From JALYNX01 sp035292685 (GTDB taxonomy: Bacteria; Actinomycetota; Acidimicrobiia; Spongiisociales; ZC4RG35): a DNA stretch of 29,592 nt. A program made the translations under genes and the position numbers. The stretch lies in the NCBI GenBank assembly GCA_035292685.1, contig DATDPP010000004.1, forward strand, positions 1 to 29,592, read 5' to 3'. Each line of letters starts with the position of its first letter. Positions within the stretch are counted from its first letter, which is position 1. Positions 22,186 to 29,420 of the stretch are shown here, in pieces. The notes below the pieces were generated by a model. That model was not told the DNA's origin. It saw only the letters and a list, made by a program, of their open reading frames with translations, and searched no databases.

Positions 22186-22941
22186 TCAGGTCAACACGCT
22201 CCGGAACGAATCGTATCCCTCCTCTTCGAGACGGGCCGCCAACTCGGGCCCGCCGCTTTCGAGGATCCGGCCGTCCATGAAGATGTGAACTCGGTCCGGG
22301 GTCACGTAGTCGAGAAGCCGCTGGTAGTGGGTGATGATGAGGAAACCGCGCTCGGGCCCGGTGAGCTTGTTGACACCGTTGGCCACGGTGCGGAGGGCGT
22401 CGATGTCGAGCCCGGAGTCGGTCTCGTCCATGATCGCCAACTCCGGCTCGAGCACGGCCATCTGCAGGACCTCGTTTCGCTTCCGCTCCCCGCCGGAGAA
22501 GCCTTCGTTCAGGTAGCGGTCGGCGAAGGAAGACTCCATGTCCAACTCCTTCATCGCATCCATCACCTTGAGCCGCAGCTCCAACACGGTGAGATCCACA
22601 CCGGTTCGATTGGACAGTGCCTGACGGAGGAATTGGATGACCGAGACTCCTGGTATCGCCTCGGGGTGTTGGAAGGCGAGGAACATCCCGGCGGTCCCCC
22701 GTTGATAGGAGGGAGCGGTGGTGATGTCCTCACCGCGGTAGAGAATCCGTCCCTTGGTGACCTTGTACCCGGGATGGCCCATCAAGACCGATGCCAGGGT
22801 GGATTTCCCCGAGCCGTTGGGTCCCATCAGGGCGTGGATCTCACCGCGATTCACCGCCAGATCGACACCGCGCAGGATCTTGACGTCTTTGGCCGAGACA
22901 TGAAGGTTTTCGACTTGGAGGAGAGGGGTGGGATCGGTCAC
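22186..22941 (-). CDS. sufC: Fe-S cluster assembly ATPase SufC, copy 2
   Basis: This 251-residue protein has Walker A GPNGSGKST (40-48), signature FSGGERKR, Walker B LAIMDETDSGLDIDAL, and H-loop LIITHYQRLLDYVTPDRVHI. It is closer in length and sequence to textbook SufC (for example YRGEDITTAPSYQRGTAGMF, AFQHPEAIPGVSV) than copy 1. It heads the operon sufC-sufS-sufU. The start is GTG 22939-22941 with no Shine-Dalgarno. A TACCAT hexamer (minus strand, 22954-22949) ends 7 bp before it, so a leaderless mRNA is plausible. Which of the two copies serves the SufBD scaffold is unclear. Confidence 0.92.
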   Translation of the reverse strand: MTDPTPLLQVENLHVSAKDVKILRGVDLAVNRGEIHALMGPNGSGKSTLASVLMGHPGYKVTKGRILYRGEDITTAPSYQRGTAGMFLAFQHPEAIPGVSVIQFLRQALSNRTGVDLTVLELRLKVMDAMKELDMESSFADRYLNEGFSGGERKRNEVLQMAVLEPELAIMDETDSGLDIDALRTVANGVNKLTGPERGFLIITHYQRLLDYVTPDRVHIFMDGRILESGGPELAARLEEEGYDSFRSVLT

Positions 22942-22948
22942 GAAGTCA

Positions 22949-22980
22949 ATGGTATTTGCACTACGGCTGTAGGGGAAATA
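22949..22980 (-). promoter_or_regulatory. Second copy of the suf operator-like element and possible promoter
   Basis: On the minus strand TTTCCC (22978-22973), 18 bp, then TACCAT (22954-22949) could be the promoter of sufC-sufS-sufU. Bases 22955-22980 on the plus strand match 15497-15522 at 20 of 26 positions, including GCACTA and GAAATA at the ends and a CTACGGCTGTAG dyad in the middle. The element lies just ahead of each suf unit, though its orientation relative to transcription differs. Confidence 0.5.
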
Positions 22981-22981
22981 A

Positions 22982-23069
22982 TCCGTCTTCCGTTTTCCGT
23001 TTTCCGTTTTCCGGATTACGGATTACGGATTACGGGTCACGGATTACAGATTACGGGTCACGGGTCACG
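22982..23069. repeat. 7-bp repeat array, copy 2 (upstream of sufC copy 2)
   Basis: The left arm is TCCGTCT then TCCGTTT three times (22982-23009). The right arm, from about 23013, is GATTACG three times, GGTCACG, GATTACA, GATTACG and GGTCACG twice. The arms are partly complementary. The stop codon of the YbaK-type gene (23051-23053) and its last residues (TRDP) are made of repeat units. It may be a terminator for that gene. Confidence 0.8.
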
Positions 23070-23542
23070 ATCTCCGCCCACACCGGCCGGGCGAGTTGGT
23101 CCAGTTCCGCCAGGGAGATCGGGAACACGGTGGTTGGCGTGCCGGCCGCGGCCCATACCGGGTCGTGGCGACGCAGGGCCGGGTCGGCGAAGACCCGCAG
23201 TGGATTGAGATGCCCGAACGGAGGGGTCCCTCCGGCAGAGAATCCGGTGGCCTGACGCACCTCCTCCAGCGATGCCCGTCGGGACTCGACAGCACCGGCA
23301 GTGGCTGCCAGGGCCGCGGGGTCCAGTCTCAGGTCCCCGGGGACCAGGGCCACCACCGGCTCCTCATGGCCCCCGGCGTCCTTGACCACGAACACCAGGG
23401 ATTTCACGATCGCCGCCACCGAACAGCCGATGGCGGCGGCGGCGTCCTCAGCGGTCTTGGTCCCCTCAGGAAAGACCCTCACCTGCATGGCACGCTCCGG
23501 CATGCTCGCCATCAACCGTTTGCTCGCGTCGGGAAGCTCCAT
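23051..23542 (-). CDS. YbaK/ProX-type aminoacyl-tRNA deacylase
   Basis: This 163-residue single-domain editing protein hydrolyses misacylated tRNA in trans. The conserved Lys is K47 in AAIVKSLVFVV. VVALVPGDLRLDPAALAATA and the GFSAGGTPPFGH loop, which shapes the acyl pocket, follow the YbaK/Cys-tRNA(Pro) and Ala-tRNA(Pro) deacylase pattern; the exact substrate is open. ATG 23542 is chosen because it overlaps the TGA of the LLM gene (TGATG); three upstream codons are also possible. The last codons and the stop lie in the 7-bp repeat array, suggesting that the original C-terminus was changed or trimmed. Confidence 0.85.
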   Translation of the reverse strand: MELPDASKRLMASMPERAMQVRVFPEGTKTAEDAAAAIGCSVAAIVKSLVFVVKDAGGHEEPVVALVPGDLRLDPAALAATAGAVESRRASLEEVRQATGFSAGGTPPFGHLNPLRVFADPALRRHDPVWAAAGTPTTVFPISLAELDQLARPVWAEIVTRDP

Positions 23543-24456
23543 CAGCCGCACACCAGGTCGACCGTTTCCGCCAACCCGTCATAGTCGGCGAGGTCGAGCC
23601 ACTGCAGATAGATGCGCTCGACGCCGGCTGCTTCCAGGGCGGCCACTTGTTCTGCCGCCTGATCGGGGACCCCGAAAATCACTCCGGAGCCCCTCCACTC
23701 CTCCTCCAATTCGACCGGCGTGCTCCCGCCACCGAAGCGCTCGGCGAAGGCCCCCAGCCGGCGTCGGTACTCGGTCTCGGTGGCGCCCACGACCGCTGCG
23801 CCCATAACAGTGGCCTCCACCTGGCGATCGCCGGCGGCCTCCCTCATCACCTCGATCTTGAGACGGGCCTCGGTAGGCGAGCAGATGAAGAAGTTGTATT
23901 CCTCAGCTCGAGCGCCAGCGAGGCGAGGGGTCCGATTCATCCCGTCACCGCCGATCACAACCCGAAGACCGAGCGGCTTTGGCCTCACTTCTGCGTCGAG
24001 CCGGTAGTACTTGCCCTCGAAGCTGGATCGGCCAGGTCCGAAGGCGGCCGCCAGGTAGTCGAGAGCCTCCTCGAATCGTGCCCAGCGCTCGGTCGAGCCC
24101 GGGAAGGGGAGCCCCAGGGAGGCATGTTCGTAGTCCATCCACCCCGTGCCCACGCCCAGGTCGAATCGGCCTCCAGACATCTGGTCGATGGTGGCGGCGT
24201 TCTTGGCGATCACCGCCGGGTGACGGAAGGTGATCGGGCTCACCAGGACACACAGGCGAATCGTCGACGTGTCTCTGGCGAGGCCGGCGAGTGTGGCGAA
24301 GGCGTCGGTTGCATCGGGGGTCGGCTCACGCCTGGACAGGTAGTGATCGCAGCGTGCGAATGAGACGAGGCCTTTGCGCTCGGCGAGCCGGGTCGCGGCG
24401 AGCATCTGGTCGTAGGTGCCCCCGAGATGAGGCTCGGTCATGATGGAGAACATCAA
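23542..24456 (-). CDS. LLM-class (luciferase-like) F420-type oxidoreductase
   Basis: This 304-residue TIM-barrel flavin/F420 enzyme of the bacterial luciferase-like family has an N-terminal strand FSIMTEPHLGG and CDHYLS with the usual His. Family segments follow: STIRLCVLVSPITFRHPAVI, AKNAATIDQMSGGRFDLGVG and TGWMDYEHASLGLPFPG. RVVIGGDGMNRTPRLAGARA marks the cofactor phosphate site. SGGRFDLGVGTGW is frequent in F420-dependent members of actinobacteria, so F420 rather than FMN is likely but unproven. The substrate is unknown. It overlaps prephenate dehydrogenase upstream (ATGA) and the YbaK gene downstream, so it lies in the middle of a tight operon. Confidence 0.88.
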   Translation of the reverse strand: MMFSIMTEPHLGGTYDQMLAATRLAERKGLVSFARCDHYLSRREPTPDATDAFATLAGLARDTSTIRLCVLVSPITFRHPAVIAKNAATIDQMSGGRFDLGVGTGWMDYEHASLGLPFPGSTERWARFEEALDYLAAAFGPGRSSFEGKYYRLDAEVRPKPLGLRVVIGGDGMNRTPRLAGARAEEYNFFICSPTEARLKIEVMREAAGDRQVEATVMGAAVVGATETEYRRRLGAFAERFGGGSTPVELEEEWRGSGVIFGVPDQAAEQVAALEAAGVERIYLQWLDLADYDGLAETVDLVCG

Positions 24457-25478
24457 GACTGCTCCTCCACTTCGAAGCCTTCCCGGGATAGGGCCTCCCT
24501 CAGAGTTTCCACCTCACCCGGTCGCACCGAGATGGTGAGGATGCCTCCTCCACCGTGGACTGCGTGCCGAAGTTGGAGGTCGCGCACATCGACACGGCTC
24601 GTCCTCAGAGCATGACCGACCCTGCCGATCTCGCCCGGGCGGTCGGCGAGGATCACCTCGACGCCGGCCACCGGCGGCGCCATCGCCGCCCTACGCAGCC
24701 TGGCCCCGTCGAGGCTTTCGGCCAACGGGACGAGATCCCCGCGGTCGATGTCGTCGCGCAGCTTCTCGAGACGTTCGATGAGATCGGCCAGGGCCTCGCC
24801 GACCATCGACGAGTTGGCGGCGAGCACCTCCGGCCACCAGGCCGATTCGGCAGAGGCGACCCGGGTCAAGTCACGGAAGCTGCCTGAGACGAGATCGACG
24901 GTGTCGGGGTTCCCGGCCACCAGATCGACCAACGCCACCGCCAGCAGATGGGGAAGATGGGAGATGGCGGCGACAACACGGTCATGATGGTCGGCTGACA
25001 TGACCACCGGGTTGGCGCCGACGGACGCCACGATCATCCTTAACCATTCCAGGTCGTCTGGTGTCCCGGTGTCGTCACAGAGGATCCAGGCCGCACCCCG
25101 GAACAGGGAGCCCGAAGCCGCCCCGGGGCCGGCGTGCTCCCTTCCAGCCATCGGATGGCCGCCAACGAATCTGAGTTGGGCCGGGGCCCACGCGACAAGC
25201 GGCAGTTTGACACTGGTGACATCGGTGACCAGAGCGCCGGTATCGAGCACTCCCAAAGTTTCGAGATTGGCGGACAAAGGGCCGGAGAGAAGCACCAGAT
25301 CGGCATCTCTTACCGCCTCCTCTATCGAGGCTGCGGGCTCAACCGCTCCTCTTTCGACGGCGACCGCCATCGCCTCAGGGGAAGGGTCCCATCCTGAGGT
25401 GGCCCATCCCCGTTCGCGGAGGGCCAACCCGATCGAGGCCCCGATGAGCCCGGTACCAATGATGGATGCGTGTGACAT
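24453..25478 (-). CDS. Prephenate dehydrogenase with C-terminal ACT domain
   Basis: This 341-residue NAD(P)-dependent enzyme oxidatively decarboxylates prephenate to 4-hydroxyphenylpyruvate in tyrosine synthesis. The Rossmann motif GTGLIGASIGLAL is at 8-20. VTDVTSVKLPLV and FVGGHPMAGREHAGPGAA are the substrate and cofactor segments, and DHHDRVVAAISHLPHLLAVAL contains the catalytic-domain His. An all-helical domain follows. Residues from about 270 (GVEVILADRPGEIGRVGHAL) form an ACT domain, a likely site of feedback by tyrosine. No chorismate mutase is fused. It is preceded by a truncated LLM gene (6-bp gap) and followed by an intact one (ATGA overlap). Confidence 0.9.
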   Translation of the reverse strand: MSHASIIGTGLIGASIGLALRERGWATSGWDPSPEAMAVAVERGAVEPAASIEEAVRDADLVLLSGPLSANLETLGVLDTGALVTDVTSVKLPLVAWAPAQLRFVGGHPMAGREHAGPGAASGSLFRGAAWILCDDTGTPDDLEWLRMIVASVGANPVVMSADHHDRVVAAISHLPHLLAVALVDLVAGNPDTVDLVSGSFRDLTRVASAESAWWPEVLAANSSMVGEALADLIERLEKLRDDIDRGDLVPLAESLDGARLRRAAMAPPVAGVEVILADRPGEIGRVGHALRTSRVDVRDLQLRHAVHGGGGILTISVRPGEVETLREALSREGFEVEEQS

Positions 25479-25484
25479 GCTCGA

Positions 25485-25985
25485 TCAACCCCGGTATGCG
25501 TCGAGTACGACGTCGAGATCCTGGGTGTCTCCCAGGAACATCTGCATGTAGAAACGTTGACAACCCGCCTCGCTGAGGGCGGCGAGCATTTCCGCGGCCT
25601 TGTCGCCCGGCCCGTGCGGATAGCCCCGTGTCTCGTACACCGCTTCGATCCGGGTCGGGCTGGTATTGGTGCGCTCGGCGTAGAGACCGAGGAGACGGCG
25701 GTAGTCGGCGTCCTTGCGGGCGGCGAGGCCCGGCCCCGCCGAGGACAGGAAGATGGGGTGGGGATCGAAGTCGCCCAGCTGATCGTGGGCACCCTGGAAC
25801 GATCTGGCCTCGGGTGCCAGCGCCGCCAGATGGATCAGATGGTCATATGCGGGGCGCTGGGGATCGTTGCCCCGTTCGAGATAGTGGTCGGGCAGAGCGA
25901 TCGCGCTCAGACCACGCTCTTCGGCCCAGCGAGCCGTGTCCTGGATCACGTCCCAGGATCCCCGGGTTTGTATGGCGAACTCCAT
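25485..25985 (-). pseudogene. LLM-class oxidoreductase lacking its central barrel
   Basis: This 166-codon frame has both ends of a luciferase-like F420 oxidoreductase but no middle. Residues 1-58 (EFAIQTRGSWDVIQDTARWA, IALPDHYLERG, YDHLIHLAALA) match the first strands of the barrel. It then jumps to a late segment (RKDADYRRLLGLYAERT, AAEMLAALSEAGCQRFYMQM) equivalent to the last part of the intact paralog at 23542-24456. About 130 residues with the SGGRF and cofactor phosphate motifs are gone, without a frameshift. The product cannot form a complete TIM barrel and is probably inactive, though an open frame remains. It heads the run into prephenate dehydrogenase and may still be transcribed. 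Confidence 0.75.
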
Positions 25986-26015
25986 CGAGGTCGAGACTAG
26001 GGACTCACCCCTCGC

Positions 26016-26063
26016 TTCTCGCGCGGGGATCGCGGCCTATAGGCCGCGATCCCCGCGCGAGAA
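26016..26063. repeat. 48-bp perfect palindrome with no spacer
   Basis: The left arm, 26016-26039 (starting TTCTCGCGCGGGGATC), and the right arm, 26040-26063 (ending GATCCCCGCGCGAGAA), are exact reverse complements with centre CCTATAGG. It lies 11 bp beyond the tetR stop and 30 bp before the truncated LLM gene. As RNA it forms a very stable hairpin that could end the tetR transcript, but no T-tract follows on either side. As DNA it could extrude a cruciform. Confidence 0.85.
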
Positions 26064-26074
26064 CGGAAGGACCA

Positions 26075-26653
26075 TCAGCCGACGGCCGCGGCGTCCTCGA
26101 GGAGAGCCCTGGCGTGCGCTGCCACGTCGAAATGGGGATCGAGCACCCGGTGCAGGGCGATGCCGTTGAGGGCGAGGACCAGCGTCTCGGCCCGGCGAGT
26201 GGCGTGCTCCTCGGCGATCTCCGGGGCCTGGCGCTGGATGGCGGCTGCGAAGCGGCGGACCCTCCCTTCATGATGTCTCAAGAGGCGACCGCTCAACTCG
26301 GGGTTGGTGGCTGCGCCCGAAACCGCGATCCGTATGTACACCCGGGCCAGAGCCGGCTGCTCCTCGAGAAATCGCTCGTAGGCAAGAACGAGGTCATCGA
26401 GGGTGTCGGTGCCCTTCCCCCCGGGGTCGGGGTCGACGGCGTCGATCGCCTCGCGCACGACGGTGAGGATCGCCTGCTCCTTCGATGGGAACAGGTTGTA
26501 GAAGCTGCCCGGGAGGACACCGGCCTCGTCGCAGATCGCCTTGATCGTGGTCCCTTCGAGACCCTTGCCCGCGATCAATGATCTGGTGGCGCCCAGGATC
26601 CGATCCTTGGTCTCGAGGCCCGCCTTGTAGCGCATCTGGAAAACGCTAGCCAC
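26075..26653 (-). CDS. TetR/AcrR-family transcriptional regulator
   Basis: This 192-residue repressor-type protein has an N-terminal TetR helix-turn-helix at about residues 14-60 (TKDRILGATRSLIAGKGLEG, TTIKAICDEAGVLPGSFYNL, FPSKEQAILTVV). The helical ligand domain is less conserved, and its effector, possibly an acyl-CoA, is unknown. The start is GTG 26651-26653 behind GAGGG; ATG 26633-26635 is an alternative. It is divergent from an acyl-CoA dehydrogenase with an AT-rich operator-like region between them, the arrangement of TetR regulators that control their own gene and the neighbouring fatty-acid gene. Confidence 0.9.
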   Translation of the reverse strand: MASVFQMRYKAGLETKDRILGATRSLIAGKGLEGTTIKAICDEAGVLPGSFYNLFPSKEQAILTVVREAIDAVDPDPGGKGTDTLDDLVLAYERFLEEQPALARVYIRIAVSGAATNPELSGRLLRHHEGRVRRFAAAIQRQAPEIAEEHATRRAETLVLALNGIALHRVLDPHFDVAAHARALLEDAAAVG

Positions 26654-26700
26654 TCACCCTCTTATATTGAGTGTCCATATAAATTAGAGTTATCACTCAA
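26651..26700. promoter_or_regulatory. Divergent AT-rich promoter region with GAGT/ACTC half-sites
   Basis: CACTCA (26651-26656), TTGAGTG (26667-26673) and CACTCAA (26694-26700) are alternating inverted half-sites, and GAGT-TATC-ACTC (26687-26698) is a compact dyad. The stretch 26658-26705 is very AT-rich against a GC-rich background, with TATATT and TATAAA hexamers. This suits a TetR operator overlapping both the tetR and acyl-CoA dehydrogenase promoters. Which pair of half-sites is bound cannot be told from one copy. Confidence 0.5.
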
Positions 26701-26718
26701 ATTAGGGGAAGGTGGTCG

Positions 26719-28512
26719 GTGAGTCATTACAGGTCGAACCTCCGTGACATCGAGTTCAACCTCTTCGAGGTTCTCCGCATCCAGGACCATCTCGGAATGG
26801 GCGATTGGCCCGACCTCGACGTCGACACCGCCCGGGACGTGCTTCACGAAATCGAACGCCTCGCTCGCGAGGATTTCGCCGCCTCCTATGTGGACCAGGA
26901 CCGCATCCCGCTCGAATTGAGCGACGGCAGGGTCGTCTTGCCCGACTCGGTGAAGGCCGGGGTGCGGGCCTACAAGGACGGGGGATGGGATCGTTTCGGG
27001 GCTCCTGCCGAGTTGGGCGGGATGCCTGCTCCGCCCACGCTGATGTGGGCCACCCAGGAGATGTTGCTCGCCTCCAACACCACGGTTACCTGGTACGCCG
27101 GCGGGTCGTTGTTCGCCAGGGTGCTCTTCGAGGAGGGGACCGAGGAGCAACAGGCGCTGGCCAGGTTGTGGATGGAGAAGCAATGGTCCGGCAGCATGAT
27201 CCTCACCGAGCCAGATGCCGGCTCTGATGTCGGCGCCGGGACTACCAAGGCGATCGACATGGGCGAAGGCAGCTGGCATCTGGAGGGGGTGAAGAGATTT
27301 ATCACCGGCGGCGAGCACGACGCAACCGAGAACATCATCCACCTGGTGCTGGCCCGGCCCGAGGGCGCGATAGCCGGTTCCAAGGGCCTGTCGCTGTTCG
27401 TGGTGCCCAAATACCTGGTCAATCCGGACGGGAGTCTCGGGGAGCGCAACGGAGTTGTCGCCACCAACCTCGAGAAAAAGATGGGTTTGAAGGGATCGAC
27501 GACGTGCGAGATGACCTTCGGGGGGGATCGACCCGCCATCGGCACCCTGGTCGGAAACGTCCATGACGGCATCCGTCAGATGTTTCTGGTCATCGAGGGG
27601 GCTCGGATGATGATCGGCACCAAGGCGATGGGGACACTGAGCACCGGGTATCTGAACGCCCTGGAATACGCCAGGGAACGTCGCCAGGGTGCGGACATGA
27701 CCAAGGCCGGCGACAAGACTGCGCCCAAAGTCCCGATCATCGACCATCCCGACGTGCGTCGGATGCTGATGTTGCTCAAGTCCTACAGCGAGGGGCTGCG
27801 CGCCCTGGTGCTGTACACCGCCTGGGTTCAGGACCAAGCCCGGCTTCATCCCGACGACGATCGCTGGCAGCGACGCTCTGATTTCCTGCTCCCACTGGTC
27901 AAGGGATACGCATCCGAGACGGCATACCACCAGCTGGCCGATGCCCTCCAGGTCCTCGGCGGCTCCGGGTTCACCCAGGACTATCCCCTCGAGCAATACA
28001 TCCGGGACACCAAGATCGACACGATCTATGAGGGGACGACCGGCATCCAGGCGCTGGACCTCTTCTTCCGAAAGATCGCCAAGGACCAGGGCACCACCCT
28101 GGCAGATCTGGTCTCGGAGATCACCGAGTTCGTCAAGGGTGGGCTCGGTGAGGATCCACTGGCAGTCGATCGGGAGCGATTGGGATCGATGCTCGACGAC
28201 GCCCAGGTCCAACTCGGGTCGATGGTCGAGAACCTGATGGCGTCGTTGGTCGGGGAGTCGACCGAGATCTACAAGGTGGGTCTCCACACCAACTCGTTGC
28301 TCGAGACTCTGGCCGAAGTGATCATCGCCTGGCAACTGCTTCGTCAGGCCGAGGTCGCCATCACCAGGGTCGACGAAGACCCGTTTTACGCGGGCAAAGT
28401 GGAGTCGGCCCGGTGGTTTCTCCGTCAGACCGCTCCCCGGGTGGCTGCCCGGCGGGAACGGGCCACGACCGAGGACGGTTCATTGATGAAGATGGCCGTC
28501 GAGGCCTTTTAG
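26719..28512 (+). CDS. Acyl-CoA dehydrogenase, FadE5/DmdC-like long form
   Basis: This 597-residue FAD enzyme oxidises an acyl-CoA to the enoyl-CoA, the first step of beta-oxidation. It belongs to the 600-residue subgroup (mycobacterial FadE5, DmdC) with a C-terminal extra helical domain. Landmarks are SGSMILTEPDAGSDVGAG (FAD/substrate segment), KRFITGGEHDATENI, EKKMGLKGSTTCEMTFG, LADALQVLGGSGFTQDYPLE and KIDTIYEGTTGIQALDL with the candidate catalytic base E438. GTG 26719 has a good Shine-Dalgarno (GGGGAAGG, 26704-26711). Chain-length preference is unknown. It is divergent from the tetR gene and followed by a 7-bp repeat array. Confidence 0.92.
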   Translation: MSHYRSNLRDIEFNLFEVLRIQDHLGMGDWPDLDVDTARDVLHEIERLAREDFAASYVDQDRIPLELSDGRVVLPDSVKAGVRAYKDGGWDRFGAPAELGGMPAPPTLMWATQEMLLASNTTVTWYAGGSLFARVLFEEGTEEQQALARLWMEKQWSGSMILTEPDAGSDVGAGTTKAIDMGEGSWHLEGVKRFITGGEHDATENIIHLVLARPEGAIAGSKGLSLFVVPKYLVNPDGSLGERNGVVATNLEKKMGLKGSTTCEMTFGGDRPAIGTLVGNVHDGIRQMFLVIEGARMMIGTKAMGTLSTGYLNALEYARERRQGADMTKAGDKTAPKVPIIDHPDVRRMLMLLKSYSEGLRALVLYTAWVQDQARLHPDDDRWQRRSDFLLPLVKGYASETAYHQLADALQVLGGSGFTQDYPLEQYIRDTKIDTIYEGTTGIQALDLFFRKIAKDQGTTLADLVSEITEFVKGGLGEDPLAVDRERLGSMLDDAQVQLGSMVENLMASLVGESTEIYKVGLHTNSLLETLAEVIIAWQLLRQAEVAITRVDEDPFYAGKVESARWFLRQTAPRVAARRERATTEDGSLMKMAVEAF

Positions 28513-28520
28513 GCGTCGAC

Positions 28521-28573
28521 CCGTTTTCCGTTCGGATACGGATTGCGGATTACGGATTACGGATAACGTCACG
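28521..28573. repeat. 7-bp repeat array, copy 3 (after the acyl-CoA dehydrogenase)
   Basis: CCGTTTTCCGTT is followed by CGGATAC, GGATTGC, GGATTAC, GGATTAC, GGATAAC and GTCACG: the same 7-bp unit as at 20451-20528 and 22982-23069, with the same polarity switch from TCCGT to ACGGA. It ends 2 bp before the next start codon, so it forms the whole leader of the following gene as well as the trailer of the dehydrogenase. Confidence 0.75.
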
Positions 28574-28575
28574 CG

Positions 28576-29025
28576 ATGTCCGGTCCTGCCGTCTTTGCCT
28601 TCATCGCCCTTCTCATCGGCATCTTCCTGATCATCGTGGCGCTGGTGGTGTGGCAGGAAGCGCGACGACGTCCCAGTCACGAGCCTCTGACCTATGTGGT
28701 GGAGGACGCGGTGAGACACGTTGAAGCCGGTCTGCTCGAGGAGGGCAACCAACGTCTGACCCGTGCCGACATCAGAAGGATCCTGGAATGGGAGGTGTTC
28801 TACCTCCAGGGCTTGGCTCAGGACGACCGATCGAACCCGGTGGAGACGGTTGCAGGAGGGCATGACGCCTCTATCGACTACATCATCGGCCAGATCGCGA
28901 CTAAACACGGGGTGTCCTACTCTCGGGAAGACGTGGAGAATGTGCTTCGCCTGGAAGCCGATTACCTGTTTGAGATCGGCGCCGTGGGAGAAGCAGTCGA
29001 GTTCGAAGGAGACGAAGAGGGATGA
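28576..29025 (+). CDS. Membrane-anchored protein with an internal duplication
   Basis: This 149-residue protein of unknown function has a membrane segment at residues 5-26 (AVFAFIALLIGIFLIIVALV), then a soluble part made of two related helical units: unit 1, about 60-81 (RLTRADIRRILEWEVFYLQG), and unit 2, about 114-136 (SYSREDVENVLRLEADYLFE). Both share a Ser/Thr-Arg-x-Asp-Val/Ile ... Leu-x-x-Glu-x-x-Tyr-Leu pattern, so the soluble part arose by duplication. The acidic tail ends EFEGDEEG. Its TGA overlaps the ATG of the zinc-ribbon gene, and a third gene follows in the same way. There is no recognisable Shine-Dalgarno because the leader is a repeat array. Confidence 0.75.
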   Translation: MSGPAVFAFIALLIGIFLIIVALVVWQEARRRPSHEPLTYVVEDAVRHVEAGLLEEGNQRLTRADIRRILEWEVFYLQGLAQDDRSNPVETVAGGHDASIDYIIGQIATKHGVSYSREDVENVLRLEADYLFEIGAVGEAVEFEGDEEG

Positions 29026-29420
29026 TCGTCCGTTGTGGTGCTTGCCGGACGCAGTTCGAAGTAGCCGGCGCCGGCAGGTTCTCCTGTCCCGCCTGTGGCT
29101 CGGTGAACGTGGTACGCAATCAGACAGCTTCGGGCCCGGCCCCGGCCGGTGCCTACCCGACCGCCCCCGGTGCCCCGGTGGCCCCTGGCGGGCCTCCTCC
29201 TCCGCCGCCACCCGAACGTCCCTCGCCACGGATCAGTTGCCCGGATTGCGCCTTCACCTTCATCGTGGGTGACGTCGCAGTCGCCACTTGTCCCAACTGT
29301 GGCATAGAAGTGCAGACCGGCAGAGGCGTTCCGCCGGGGGCGACGGAGCCACCCGCCGGCGGCGACGTCGAGATCGACCTCGAGGCCGAGGAAGACCGGG
29401 AGTACACGGAGGAGGAATGA
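29022..29420 (+). CDS. Double zinc-ribbon protein with proline-rich linker
   Basis: This 132-residue protein contains two four-cysteine zinc ribbons: C5/C8 with C22/C25 (RCGACRTQFEV, FSCPACG) and C73/C76 with C90/C93 (ISCPDCAFTFIV, ATCPNCG). They are joined by a Pro/Ala/Gly linker at about 37-69 that includes seven consecutive prolines. The C-terminus is strongly acidic (DVEIDLEAEEDREYTEEE). The first ribbon resembles MJ0042-type finger domains. No membrane segment is seen. It is coupled on both sides by ATGA overlaps, suggesting the three proteins work together; the function is unknown. Confidence 0.8.
   Translation: MIVRCGACRTQFEVAGAGRFSCPACGSVNVVRNQTASGPAPAGAYPTAPGAPVAPGGPPPPPPPERPSPRISCPDCAFTFIVGDVAVATCPNCGIEVQTGRGVPPGATEPPAGGDVEIDLEAEEDREYTEEE

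Noticed and set aside
22027..23208. A 393-codon plus-strand frame opposite sufS, sufC and the YbaK gene
   Set aside because: It runs across three recognised minus-strand genes and through a repeat array; the peptide shows repeat-derived stretches and no domain.
26662..28335. A 557-codon open frame on the minus strand across the acyl-CoA dehydrogenase
   Set aside because: It is the antisense shadow of a gene with unambiguous FadE5-like motifs; its translation is His/Pro/Gln/Arg-rich without any domain, as usual for antisense frames in GC-rich DNA.
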